The notes beneath the pieces are model-generated. The model was given only the letters and a program-made list of their open reading frames with translations. It made no database searches and had not been told where the DNA came from. Below are positions 22,669 to 30,904 of a DNA stretch of 64,000 nucleotides, piece after piece (the stretch's first letter is position 1; every line of letters begins with the position of its first letter). Source of the stretch: Azolla caroliniana (lineage: Eukaryota; Polypodiophyta); NCBI GenBank assembly GCA_043228905.1, contig JBHGNT010000001.1, positions 20,212,001 through 20,276,000 of the forward strand. The letters run 5' to 3'. A program made the position numbers and the translations under genes.

Positions 22669-23730
22669 AGGGCGGCAAGGGAGCATGGAGATGGAAGAAG
22701 ACATCAGCTTCGAGGAGATGATGGCAAAGATCGAGATAGAAGCCGGACGGAAGATGGCGAAGCGAGATGCGGCTCAATAAGCCGTCGAAAGGGTGGTCGA
22801 TCGAGTTAGCCGGTTCAATGGGAATGAGGTCCCAAATTTTTTGAGAGCTTACAATGTCGATATGATGGAGCGAGGTGTGGACGAAGCGACAAGGCTAGAT
22901 TTTTTTGTCGAGTGCCGGCCATATCAAGGTACGAAGAGGTCAAGGAGCTCCGAGAAGCTCACGAATCGTGGGAATCCTTTGAGGGAGCTCTATTGGAGGC
23001 GTACGAGTACGCGGAACCGAAAGGAAGAGGTCGACATGAGTTCGATCGGTGGGTGGCGTCGGTGAGGCGTCATCGGAGCGCGATGGAGGCATTCCGGGAG
23101 TTCGAGCGTCGTTTCTCTCAACTCTCGGAGTGGGAACGGAGATCGGTGGGGGCGGACAAAGTCCTCCTATTTTTGAAGACGGTCCATCATGAGGAGAGGC
23201 TGGACATCTTATTCGAGCTTCAAGATGATTATGGAACACATGGTCTCACCGAGGAGTGGTCCGAAGTGGAATGGGTATGCCGGCAACATGATGCGAGGCG
23301 GGCGGCCACAACACGGTCCGCGAGCGGCAGAGAAGAGAGAGCGGCGAGTGACTACGCACTACCACCGAAAGAGAGCTCAATGCAAAATGGTTCGGAGGAG
23401 CTCGACCTAGAAGTGCTAATACGGGAGGCATGCGAGCTTGTGAAGGCGAAAATCGAAGCCGAAGAAGGGCTTATTATGGAGTCGGGCTGGAGGCGATCGG
23501 AGGATGCAGAGGAAGAAGCCTCCCTAAGCGTAGAAGACAGGGCCTATACGGAAGCCGGGAGAGCGTACAACGACGACATGGGAGAGGGTGCGGAGCAAGC
23601 GACCCTCTTGCCTTGCGGTGAAGGGATGGCCATAGAGGCCGGTAACTACAGATTCGGGACATGGCGACCCGAAACATCGAGTGGGGAGGAGACAAGCGGC
23701 GGTGTCATGACCTTACACACACTGGCCCTA

Positions 23731-24920
23731 GAGGCTTCAGCGGTCGGCCCAAGTGCCGGCGTGAGGCCTAGAGCGACGGGCGGTGGTGGCAGCAAGGTGG
23801 GCAACCGAGACGACGACATGGAAGAGACGGCGGCAAGCGTAATCGAGGCTTGCGCGATCGGAGGCGGGGTAGCCGCGGACAACGACGTCTAGACGAAGGT
23901 GGCTACGGACACAACGAGCGGCGGTGCCGGTGTCGCGTTGTTACGTGCGTGCGTGGAGAAACGAGGCGGGACCACCGGGGTCTTGAACCGAAGAGCAGAT
24001 GATAGGGGGGAAAGAGAAAGAGAGAGACGACCGGTTACGTATGAGCAGAGAAACACAGGGACACGACCCGTCAACGCAGAAAACACGAATGGACACAGAG
24101 ACAGAGAGACACGAATGTTTGTATACTAACAGATGACACCAAAAACAACAGAGCACGCGAGCGGTTACAACCGCACAGGCCGGCGAACAGATGCCGATGC
24201 CTGTTCGTCTGCGCACGAAAGGGGATAGGATGGAGGTGCTGCCGGAAGCACACGGGCGTTCCTCAAAGCAGCACGAGCCTCCCGAAAACCTACAGAGAAG
24301 AGCAATAGAGAACAAACAGAGGAGAAGCGTTCGGTTACGGTCCGACAGCACTTCGTCCTCCTCAATGCGCGATCCCCTTCTCCCCGCGTCTCCCTCTCTT
24401 TTATAGCTTCAAGAAGGGAGCCGCTTTTCTCATTAACTTCCTACCTACCGAATCTAACTACCTACGATCTACCTTTGTACCCAATCCTCTATTATATACA
24501 TTAAAGGGCGCACACGCGTGAAGAGCCGGTTTGCGCACGCTATACACCGATTGCGCTAAGGGACGGTTTTCTTCACGACACCGGGTCCCTACCCACACCG
24601 TTCCTGGAGGCTCCAGCGGTCGGCCCGAGTGCCGGCGTGAGTCCTAGAGCCACGGGCGGTGGCGGTGGCAAGGCGGGCAACCGAGACGACGACATGGCAG
24701 AGATGGCGGCAAGCGCAGTCGAGGCTTGCGCGATCGGAGGCGGGGTAGCCACGGACAACGACGTCCGGACGGAGGTGGCTACCGACACAACGAGCGGCGG
24801 TGCCAGGTCCTCACCCGCACCGGTCCTAGAGGCTCCGGCGGTCGGCCCGAGTGCCGGCATGAGACCTAGAGCGACGGGCGGTGGCGGCAGCCAGGCGGGC
24901 AACCGAGACGACGACAAGGA
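23731..24920 (+). repeat. 222-bp tandem repeats in the B2 gag C-terminus
   Basis: The block CGGTCGGCCC recurs at 23741, 24617 and 24839. Subtracting the 654-bp solo LTR insertion gives a constant period of 222 bp (74 codons). Two full units and a partial third encode GPSAG(V/M).PRATGGGG and NRDDDM.E segments. The TAG at 23890 replaces CGG of the second unit. Confidence 0.9.
23931..24580 (-). mobile_element. Family B solo LTR inside B2
   Basis: 650 bp, minus orientation: on the minus strand TGTCGTGAAGAAAACCG...GTAACAACGCGACA. Flanked by CCGG at 23927-23930 and 24581-24584; comparison with the uninterrupted repeat unit shows this is a true 4-bp duplication. Minus-strand TATAAAAGAG at about 24396-24405 is its TATA box. 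Confidence 0.92.
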
Positions 24921-25236
24921 TTGTAGCGGACAAAGGCAAGACCCCTCGACACTGGGGCCGGAGACTATGGCGGTTGCACTCGAATGCCAACATAAGACCG
25001 GAGAGAAGGGCGGTGGCTGTGAGACGGCGTGGCCCAGAGCGAACACGTACGAAGATGAGGGTGCGAGGCCCAGAACGGGCATATACAAGAGGACCGACGG
25101 AGAGGTAGGGAGCGGCAAAGAGGAGAGAGTCGGGAACCGACTCGACCAGAAGACGAAGCGGAAGAAGAGTGAAGCGGGGGCCGGTCAACCGGGCCCAAAC
25201 CGAAAGAAGCCAGCAAGACCGGGATTGTTTGATTGA

Positions 25237-26460
25237 CTCCTTACCGGCCGGTCATGATTACGATGGGGGCTGGTAAAAGCAAGAAGGAGGCTAACCGGGC
25301 ACGACAAGTACGGATCGGTGAGAGGCCGAGAGCAAGGGGGACCCTCCACACCCATTCTTGAGACTTTGGCGGTTGCGGATCAACGTAAGACCAAAGAGAC
25401 GACGGGTGGCGGCGAGGAGTTGGAGGCCAATGCAGAATCGGGGACTGGAGCAGATATCCGATGTGGGAATACGGACATGAGGGGCCAAGACGGCAAGCCG
25501 GAGTCAGAAGGGTCTACAGCAACGAAGGACGAAGAGACCGACGCGGAGGTCGGGTCTACGGTGGATGAGGCGCGTAATACGAAGCATGCACTACGGCGTA
25601 AAACGGAGCATGCACTACGACCGCTCGAGGGCCAAGAAACGAGCATGTATTCGGAAGAGCCACAACGAGTGATAGGTGATAGTGGTCTTGTCGAGCCTTT
25701 GAGAGGCAAAAGCGCCGCGAGATGCCGAGATCAGCGGATGGGCGGCGAGAGCGAAGAATGGTGCGCGGAGAACAACGGGGTACATACCAGGAAGAGAAAA
25801 CGCAGCGGCTTCCCGGAAGGCAGGCAAGGCCAAGCGGGCCAAGAGGGTGCAAGTCGAGGCAAGGCGGTAACGAGAGCCTCGAGGGACACCGACACGGAGG
25901 CCGGGATGACGGTGCGCTCTACTGCAAGAGAGCATGGCAAGCAAGGGAGAAATGAGGAGCGCGTAATGGGGTCACCTAAGGACCGAAGAACGCGTGCGTA
26001 TTCGGAGGACAACGACGACACACGGGAAGAGCCTATCAAAGGCACCCGCGGAGCGGAGAGAATCGGCACGTCGAGGTGTTCGGGATGCCGAGACGATCGA
26101 GCCGAAGGAGGGACATACGTGGCACGAAAAGGGCGGAATCCGGCGTGCAATCGGAGTGATCGGGGGCCCAATCGAAGAACATACACAGCGGACAAAGTCG
26201 GGATGACCGAGTCGGCAACGACGTTCGGGAGGACCGGTCGGGAAGGAAGGCACGAACGTCGGATATGGCGGATCGGATGGAGCCACCGGTTTGGGGACAC
26301 ACGGTGGACGTGGTGGATCGGATGGAGCAAGACGGATCAGCGCCGGCAAGGGACCGGCAAGACGGTTGGGTGCCGGTAAGGCGAAGGACCCGGTTGATCA
26401 CCGTCGCCGGAATCTCTCACCCTTTTCCTTTCTTGGCACATACCGGTGGATGTGCGGTTT
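25237..26460 (+). other. Low-complexity coding-like region of B2
   Basis: In the same frame as the gag, 25318-26379 is open for 353 codons after TGA codons at 25234 and 25255. The protein is Arg/Gly/Glu/Thr-rich without a recognisable domain (EEPQRVIGDSGLVEP, RTYTADKVGMTES). There is no retropepsin, RT or integrase motif in any frame. It could be a continuation of a very long gag-like protein or non-coding filler that stayed open because of its GC-rich composition. The minus-strand ORFs here are mirror effects of the same composition. Confidence 0.5.
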
Positions 26461-26472
26461 GGTGGAGGTGGA
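26461..26472 (+). promoter_or_regulatory. Putative polypurine tract of B2
   Basis: GGTGGAGGTGGA directly before the 3' LTR; identical in B3 at 34170-34181 and, on the minus strand, nearly so at 28735-28724. Confidence 0.75.
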
Positions 26473-27002
26473 TGTCGTGAAGATTTCCGACTATATTGTG
26501 AAACCGGGGTGGAATGGGCAAGTCGGTGGTGTGAAACATGTGCACATGTATACTAGGAAATGGTGTGTAGAAATAAGAGGGGAAATTTTATCCCACATTG
26601 TAAGGTCCCTCCCTCCTTGAGCTATAAAAGGAAGGGAGGGGTCACTTATGAAAGAGTTTCATATTTTGCGTATGAAAGTTATACCACTTAGTTTAGAGTT
26701 CTTACCATTTTAGGGTTAGAGTTTCGTTTAGGGTTTCATTATTCATCCTCGGTTAGGGTTTTCTCATAGTCGTTTGGTGTGGCCCATGCGGCCACCATTG
26801 TTGTAATCATTCGTTTGTTTTAATATAACTTGTTGAGCATCTTGCCTCGACCGATCTCTCCTTCTATGTCATGGTCTTATTCTTTCCTCTTCTCCTCTTG
26901 AACTAAGCTTCCAAATCATATCTTATTCTTTCTCCTCTACTCCCTAGTATGAGACCCCGGTGGTCCCTCCCCTTCTACACGCATGCGCATAACAACGCAA
27001 CA
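26473..27002 (+). repeat. 3' LTR of B2
   Basis: 530 bp, close match to the 5' LTR with the same TATA box (TATAAAAG at 26623-26630) and telobox-like motifs near 26709-26761. Confidence 0.92.
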
Positions 27003-27166
27003 ATGATGACCTACGACCGTCTCACTCCTATCCCTCTCTATTTTGTCTACAGTCTATGCGTACACAACGCGAGGTATATTCCTCTGCTTTTGCTCGATTC
27101 CTTGGTTCAAGACCCCTGTGGTCCTACCCCACTTCTACACATCCGCACGTAATTACGCAACATCTT

Positions 27167-27183
27167 TGGTGAACCCGACGTGA
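27167..27183 (+). promoter_or_regulatory. Primer-binding-like site of B3
   Basis: TGGTGAACCCGACGTGA four bases after the end of the split LTR; marks that LTR as the 5' LTR of B3. Confidence 0.75.
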
Positions 27184-27208
27184 AGAGGGGCGGCAAAGGA
27201 ATCCAAAG

Positions 27209-27720
27209 ATGAGAGGAAGCGAACTCAATGAGGCAATGGCGGTGGTGGTAGACCGCCTGGTTAGCGCTCGCGAGGGCACGAGTGCGCTTGACAGTGAAGG
27301 AGCCAGTGGTGGCGTTGATTGACCATGGGTTGGAAATTAACCTAATGTCCATGAACTTCTACAAGAAGGGGAAATGGCCAATCAAAACCAAGCACGGGTG
27401 GAAGATACGCGCGGCTATGCGAGCCACGGAGGAGCTACATGAGGCTTGCCCGAATGTCCGAGTAACAGTCGATGACATCGAGATAGACAAGCACTTTTTC
27501 GTGCAAGTGACATCCGGTCATCCTCGGCGAACCATATATCACAACGGCGTGAATGGAAACCAAATTGTTGGACAATGGTTCGGCCTATGCGAGGGTGAAG
27601 AGTCAGGACGGTTGTCACTCTGTTCAGTTCTTGAAAGTACGACAGAACCATGAGCGTAATAGGGACACTCTCAGCAAAGACGTCCGAGAGGATTTTTAAA
27701 AAGGGCTATCAAGGCGTGGG
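27209..27720 (+). pseudogene. B3 gag start fused by deletion to retropepsin
   Basis: ATG 27209 opens MRGSELNEAMAVVVDRLVS, a gag-like start, and about 75 bases later the sequence jumps into protease: LIDHGLEINLMSMNFYKKG, HGWKIRAAM, CPNVRVTVDD, FFVQVTSGH (27300-27520). Asp-His-Gly stands where most retropepsins have Asp-Thr/Ser-Gly; I recall DHG as native to this family, so it may not be a defect. After about 27530 the reading continues in another frame (METKLLDNGSAYARVKSQDG). Most of gag is missing. The protease would have cleaved the polyprotein. Confidence 0.78.
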
Positions 27721-28150
27721 GCCGTGATAGTCCGAACAAATGGAACAAACTCCATACTTGTACTATAGGTAGGAAATTTTGGTTCTTCGATAGCGGACAT
27801 TGTACCATAACCGGCATCAACGGCCGGAGAAGAAACATGCCGAAAGGAGCTTGAGAGCGAGCGGAGCTCTCAATATCGATGACGAGATTAGTGGCACCAT
27901 GGAGGCGGTCTCATTCGATGACACTCTTCGAGAAATCGTAAGGGTGGCCGAAGAAGGTGTAAGCGAAGATCGGGAAATTCCGGTCAATTCAGTAGAGATG
28001 TATGAAGTCATCGCAGACTTTGGGAAAATGGTTGGGTCAGATAGGACGGCCCTAGTCGATACCAAATACAAGACTATGGACCAAAAGGTGAGACTAGTCG
28101 TGGCTCCCTTACCGGAGGACAACTGGGAGCGGATGAAGGGGGTCGCGTCA
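27721..28150 (+). pseudogene. N-terminal part of B3 pol, before RT
   Basis: Open at 27800-28150 (RPEKKHAERSLRASGALNIDD, MEAVSFDDTLREIV, RLVVAPLPEDNWERMKGVAS), the spacer between protease and RT in this family. It stops abruptly at 28150 where unrelated LTR-end sequence begins; the RT resumes at about 30905. Roughly 400 bp of pol is missing at this junction. Confidence 0.7.
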
Positions 28151-28152
28151 GG

Positions 28153-28272
28153 ATATTTTGGCATCTATCTGGTAGCCAACTCAGTGGTTTGTTGCGGATG
28201 GGAGATTGTAGTGGCACGAGGGCTATTCCGAATCGAGCGACCGAGTTGGCTACCACTGAGATGCTAAAATAT
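28153..28272. repeat. 33-bp inverted repeat made of an LTR end and a primer-site-like sequence
   Basis: 28153-28185 and the reverse complement of 28240-28272 match at 28 of 33 positions, with 54 bases between. Each arm reads ATATTTT(G/A)GCATCT...TGGTAGCCAACTC, which looks like an LTR end followed by a TGG-starting primer site. The right arm is the inner end of the minus-strand LTR at 28262-28723. Confidence 0.75.
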
Positions 28273-28723
28273 GACGAGTAAGAAGTAGAATACTAGAAGC
28301 AAAACTCTCAAACCCTAAAATCCTAAGTCCTCTAGTATGTTGAGGAGAAAAGAAGAAGCTCTCAAACCCTAACCCTAGAAGAAGAAGAGAAGATGAAACC
28401 CTAGTGGTACACGCCTAGAAGACAAAATGGGTGACCCCATAATAAGCCTTATTCCTCCCCTCTTATAGAGGACAGAGGCACCTATATTAACATTACATGC
28501 TTTTTTTTTATTTCCTTTGTCACAAGAAAGAAAGGGGAACAAAATACTCCTTGGTTTGCACCAAGAGAGACTTGAACTCTAAACCTCTCTATATATACTT
28601 ATTAGGCCTAACCATTGGGCTACTATAAGTTATCTATTATTATTATTTTTCATTTATACATAGCTTTATGAGATGTGTGTGGAACCTCGCTCTTTCTCAC
28701 ACTGAACACGCCACACCACGACA
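28262..28723 (-). repeat. Minus-strand family B-type LTR with its 3' internal end
   Basis: On the minus strand it starts TGTCGTGGTG at 28723 and ends TTTAGCA at 28262. Just outside, 28769-28724 reads, on the minus strand, TTGGCACATGCCGAAGGATG...GGTGGGGGTGGA, the conserved 3' terminal block and polypurine tract of family B. Body sequence is not similar to the other family B LTRs except at the ends, so it is a different subfamily. AAACCCTA motifs cluster at 28310-28405. Confidence 0.65.
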
Positions 28724-28776
28724 TCCACCCCCACCAAACCGCACATCCTTCGGCATGTGCCAAAAAAAAAGTGAAG

Positions 28777-28793
28777 TGGTGAACCCGACGTGA
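28777..28793 (+). promoter_or_regulatory. Primer-binding-like site of B4
   Basis: TGGTGAACCCGACGTGA, plus strand. It is preceded not by an LTR end but by an A-run (28762-28770) and the inverted 3' terminal block, an abnormal join. Confidence 0.7.
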
Positions 28794-28838
28794 AGACGCG
28801 GTAGGAAGGATCAAGTGCTTGAAATAGAAGATTAGAAG

Positions 28839-29825
28839 ATGGCTTCTTCGACAAACACCCAAGCTGACGAAGTGGTGAAGTTGGTGGCTATTGTCTAGCA
28901 AATGATGAGAGGCCGAGATAATGATTCAAGATTAGACAATGCCATCGACCGGACCATTGAGATAGCGGGCCAATTTGGAGGAAGAAATATTACGGATTTC
29001 CTCGTCATATACAAGATAGAGATGCAACAACGAGATGTCATCGAAGAGAAACAAATATCAAGCTTCAAGCGTGTCGTGGCAAATGGGTTAGAAGGCCGTA
29101 TGAAGGAAATTCAAGCCACCCAAACAACATGGTTGGGATTTGAAAGGGCACTTTTGGCTGAATATATGCTTGAAGACCCATCGAGGATGACGCGACACAC
29201 GTTGATGAGGTGGATCAAGAAGAAGGGGAAGAACATGAATGCATTGGGGTTGTACAATGAATTCGAGCAAATGTACAATCATCTCCCAAGCACCGACCAG
29301 ATGTTTCTCGAAGAAGATAAGGTTCTATACTTCTTAAAGGCAGTGGATGTGAACGATTGACGAGAACTAGTAAGTCTATTAGAGGATGAAACACAACCCA
29401 ATGGTCTCATAACATATTGGGTTGAGGTAAGAAGAGCATGTGACCGGCTTGACAAGCGTCATCGATGGCTAGATGATTCCGACATGGCGTGGTCGATAGT
29501 TCAAAGATGGAAGGCTCCAATAGCAACTGAGATGTCACAGCAAATTAAGCCGACCAAAAGAACAATTGAGGACAACGGCGTTAGGATGAAGATGGCTATG
29601 GATGACATGGCAAAGGAGGATGGTAAGTGTGTCGAGACCTCCTCCCCACTATTTCAAGAGACTTGGGCAATGGTGGACGGGAACATATCGGTCAGTGGAG
29701 GAAGGGCCATCACCGAAGAGACATAGCCAAACCAAATTAAGACCCAAGAGAAGGAAGGTGGCAGCGACGAAGCAAAGGTCAAAGCTGATGTGTATGATAA
29801 AGAGGCATGCGATCCATGAGTTTGA
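28839..29825 (+). pseudogene. Gag-like protein of family B element B4
   Basis: ATG 28839 (MASSTNTQADEVVKLVAIV) with TAG at 28896-28898 and TGA at 29358-29360 in an otherwise open frame. Capsid-like landmarks match B1 and B2: FLVIYKIEMQQRDV, SFKRVVANGLEGRM, WLGFERALLAEYM, LYNEFEQMYNHLP, KVLYFLKAVDVND, NGLITYW. A further stop (TAG 29724-29726) is TAC in the duplicated copy downstream. No pol domain follows. Confidence 0.8.
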
Positions 29826-30075
29826 AGAGATGGCCACGAATAACAACTTAGAGATAGAGGTGGCTATGGACAAGACAATGAATGAGGACGACATTTGTGC
29901 TAAGACTTCCTCCTCACTATTTCAAGAGATTTGGGCAATGGTGGACGGGGACATATCGGTCGGTGGAGAAAGGGCCATCACCGAAGAGACATACCCAAAC
30001 CAAATTAAGACCCAAGAGAAGGAAGGTGGCGGCAAGGATGCAAAGGTCAAAGCTAATGCATATGAGGAAGAAGTC
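29588..30075 (+). repeat. Tandem duplication (268 bp apart) in the B4 gag C-terminus
   Basis: The segment around 29588-29800 (ATTTCAAGAGACTTGGGCAA, then GGTGGACGGGAACATATCGG) recurs at about 29856-30070. The copies are about 85-90% identical. The spacing is not a multiple of three, so an ORF at 29602-30240 reads the first copy in a shifted frame and the second copy in the gag frame (WAMVDGDISVGGERAITEET). Confidence 0.85.
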
Positions 30076-30240
30076 AAACAAAGCACAATGGTGGATGACG
30101 ATGACCAAAAGAATGAAGTGAATTCGAAGGGCATTCTTTGGTATTTGATCACAATATCCAACCCTCACATGAGAGGACACCGTTACAAAGATCATAAGAA
30201 AGCTTTCCAAGAATATCTTGCATGTGAAATTTGGTGCTAG

Positions 30241-30892
30241 AAAACAAAAATAGTGAGGGGAAAAAGGCAAGCAATCATAAACCTATAAATAAAAGCCTAT
30301 TCTAGTCAAGAAGGGGGGGAGGGAGAAGGAACGCGGAAGCTGTACTCAATTGGAAAGCGTAAGAAGAAGGATCAACAACATGAAGAGGCATCATCAACAA
30401 AGAAACTCCACCTCTCGTCCCCCATTCCTTTGTAAACAATCCTTCATATTCACATCCAACCCGTTGTAACATGATTCTTATATTATAAAAGAATCTATTA
30501 TTTTGCAATAAACTAATGTTTTGTTTCACCTATGTGTCTTATGTGTAAATCTTGCTTGTGTTATGCGTATGAGCCCTAATTCCTTCCAGTCCATAACCCC
30601 AACGGTTCCGCCTCACGATCCGCACATAGTGGTGGATTTTCCCTAACAATTGTAAAGAAAACAAAAACCCGTTTTGATTCATAATCGTTTTTTATTAATC
30701 ATGAAACTGATTCTATGTATAAAAAAAACCACAGAAGTCATGGTATTAAGCCTAACTATTGTTTAAACCCTATTTTATATCATAAATTATGTATATTTCC
30801 CCATTTCTTTGTCTTAATCTCCCACTTCCTCACTACTTTTGTCTCCCCGATCCAAGGCCCTGGCGCTCCCGTTCAAGCGACACACGCACGCG
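30241..30892 (+). repeat. Probable LTR or LTR remnant at the right end of B4
   Basis: No gene. Contains TATAAATAAAAG at 30285-30296 after a purine-rich run (GTGAGGGGAAAAAGG) and ends with GATCCAAGGCCCTGGCGCTCCC and CACACGCACGCGAAAC, the kind of end seen on family B LTRs (CAAGACCCC.GTGGTCC, CTTCTACACGCACGCG), followed at once by TTGGTGACAACGG. I could not find its partner, so LTR status is inferred. Confidence 0.45.
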
Positions 30893-30904
30893 AAACTTGG
30901 TGAC

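Larger units (their letters stand above)
22685..25236 (+). pseudogene. Gag-like protein of B2 with tandem-repeat C-terminus
   Basis: ATG 22685 (MEMEEDISFEEMM) lies 17 bases after the primer site. TAA near 22778 and a frameshift near 22910 break the N-terminus. From 22912 one frame runs through 23892 (TAG) and, after removal of the solo LTR 23931-24580 and its 4-bp duplication (654 bp, a multiple of three), continues in the same frame to TGA 25234-25236. The capsid-like part matches B1 and B4: FLRAYNVDMMERGV, SWESFEGALLEAYEY, FERRFSQLSEWERRS, KVLLFLKTV, DDYGTHGLTEEW. The C-terminal half is a 74-residue Gly/Ala-rich repeat. No zinc knuckle is seen. Confidence 0.8.
22130..27002 (+). mobile_element. 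Family B Ty3 element B2, gag-bearing and without pol
   Basis: LTRs 22130-22647 and 26473-27002 start TGTCGTGAAGATTTCCG and end in ACA. Flanking ACGG (22126-22129) and ATGA (27003-27006) are consistent with a decayed 4-bp duplication; outer flanks rejoin as family B LTR sequence. It has a primer-binding-like site at 22652 and a 3' terminal block (CACATACCGGTGGATGTGCG, then GGTGGAGGTGGA) nearly the same as that of pol-bearing B3. The internal 3.8 kb holds only gag-like and low-complexity coding, with no protease, RT or integrase motif on either strand. It therefore looks non-autonomous. Confidence 0.85.
3717..27162 (+). repeat. Single family B LTR split into four pieces over 23.4 kb
   Basis: Pieces 3717-3816, 9376-9479, 21851-22129 and 27007-27162 read end to end as one LTR of about 640 bp, starting TGTCGTGAAGATTTC and ending GCAACA. 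The first three pieces and the start of the fourth align in order with the uninterrupted LTR at 34182-34790. The breaks are copia I (duplication AATAC), chromovirus C (CTTAC/CTTAA) and B2 (ACGG/ATGA, decayed). It has B1 internal sequence on its left and a primer-binding-like site plus B3 internal sequence on its right, so it serves as 3' LTR of B1 and 5' LTR of B3, as expected for a tandem joined through a shared LTR. Confidence 0.85.

Noticed and set aside
24573-25118. Long minus-strand ORF opposite the B2 gag repeats
   Set aside because: Mirror of GC-rich tandem-repeat coding on the plus strand; low-complexity product, no domain.
25731-26330. Minus-strand ORFs of 120-200 codons in B2
   Set aside because: Composition effect in a region open in several frames at once; no family match.
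28153-28272. MITE or microRNA precursor
   Set aside because: The arms look like an LTR end plus primer site, and the right arm continues into an LTR; kept only as an inverted repeat.
28300-28410. Telomeric repeat tract
   Set aside because: Scattered AAACCCTA motifs only, not a tandem array; lies inside an LTR.
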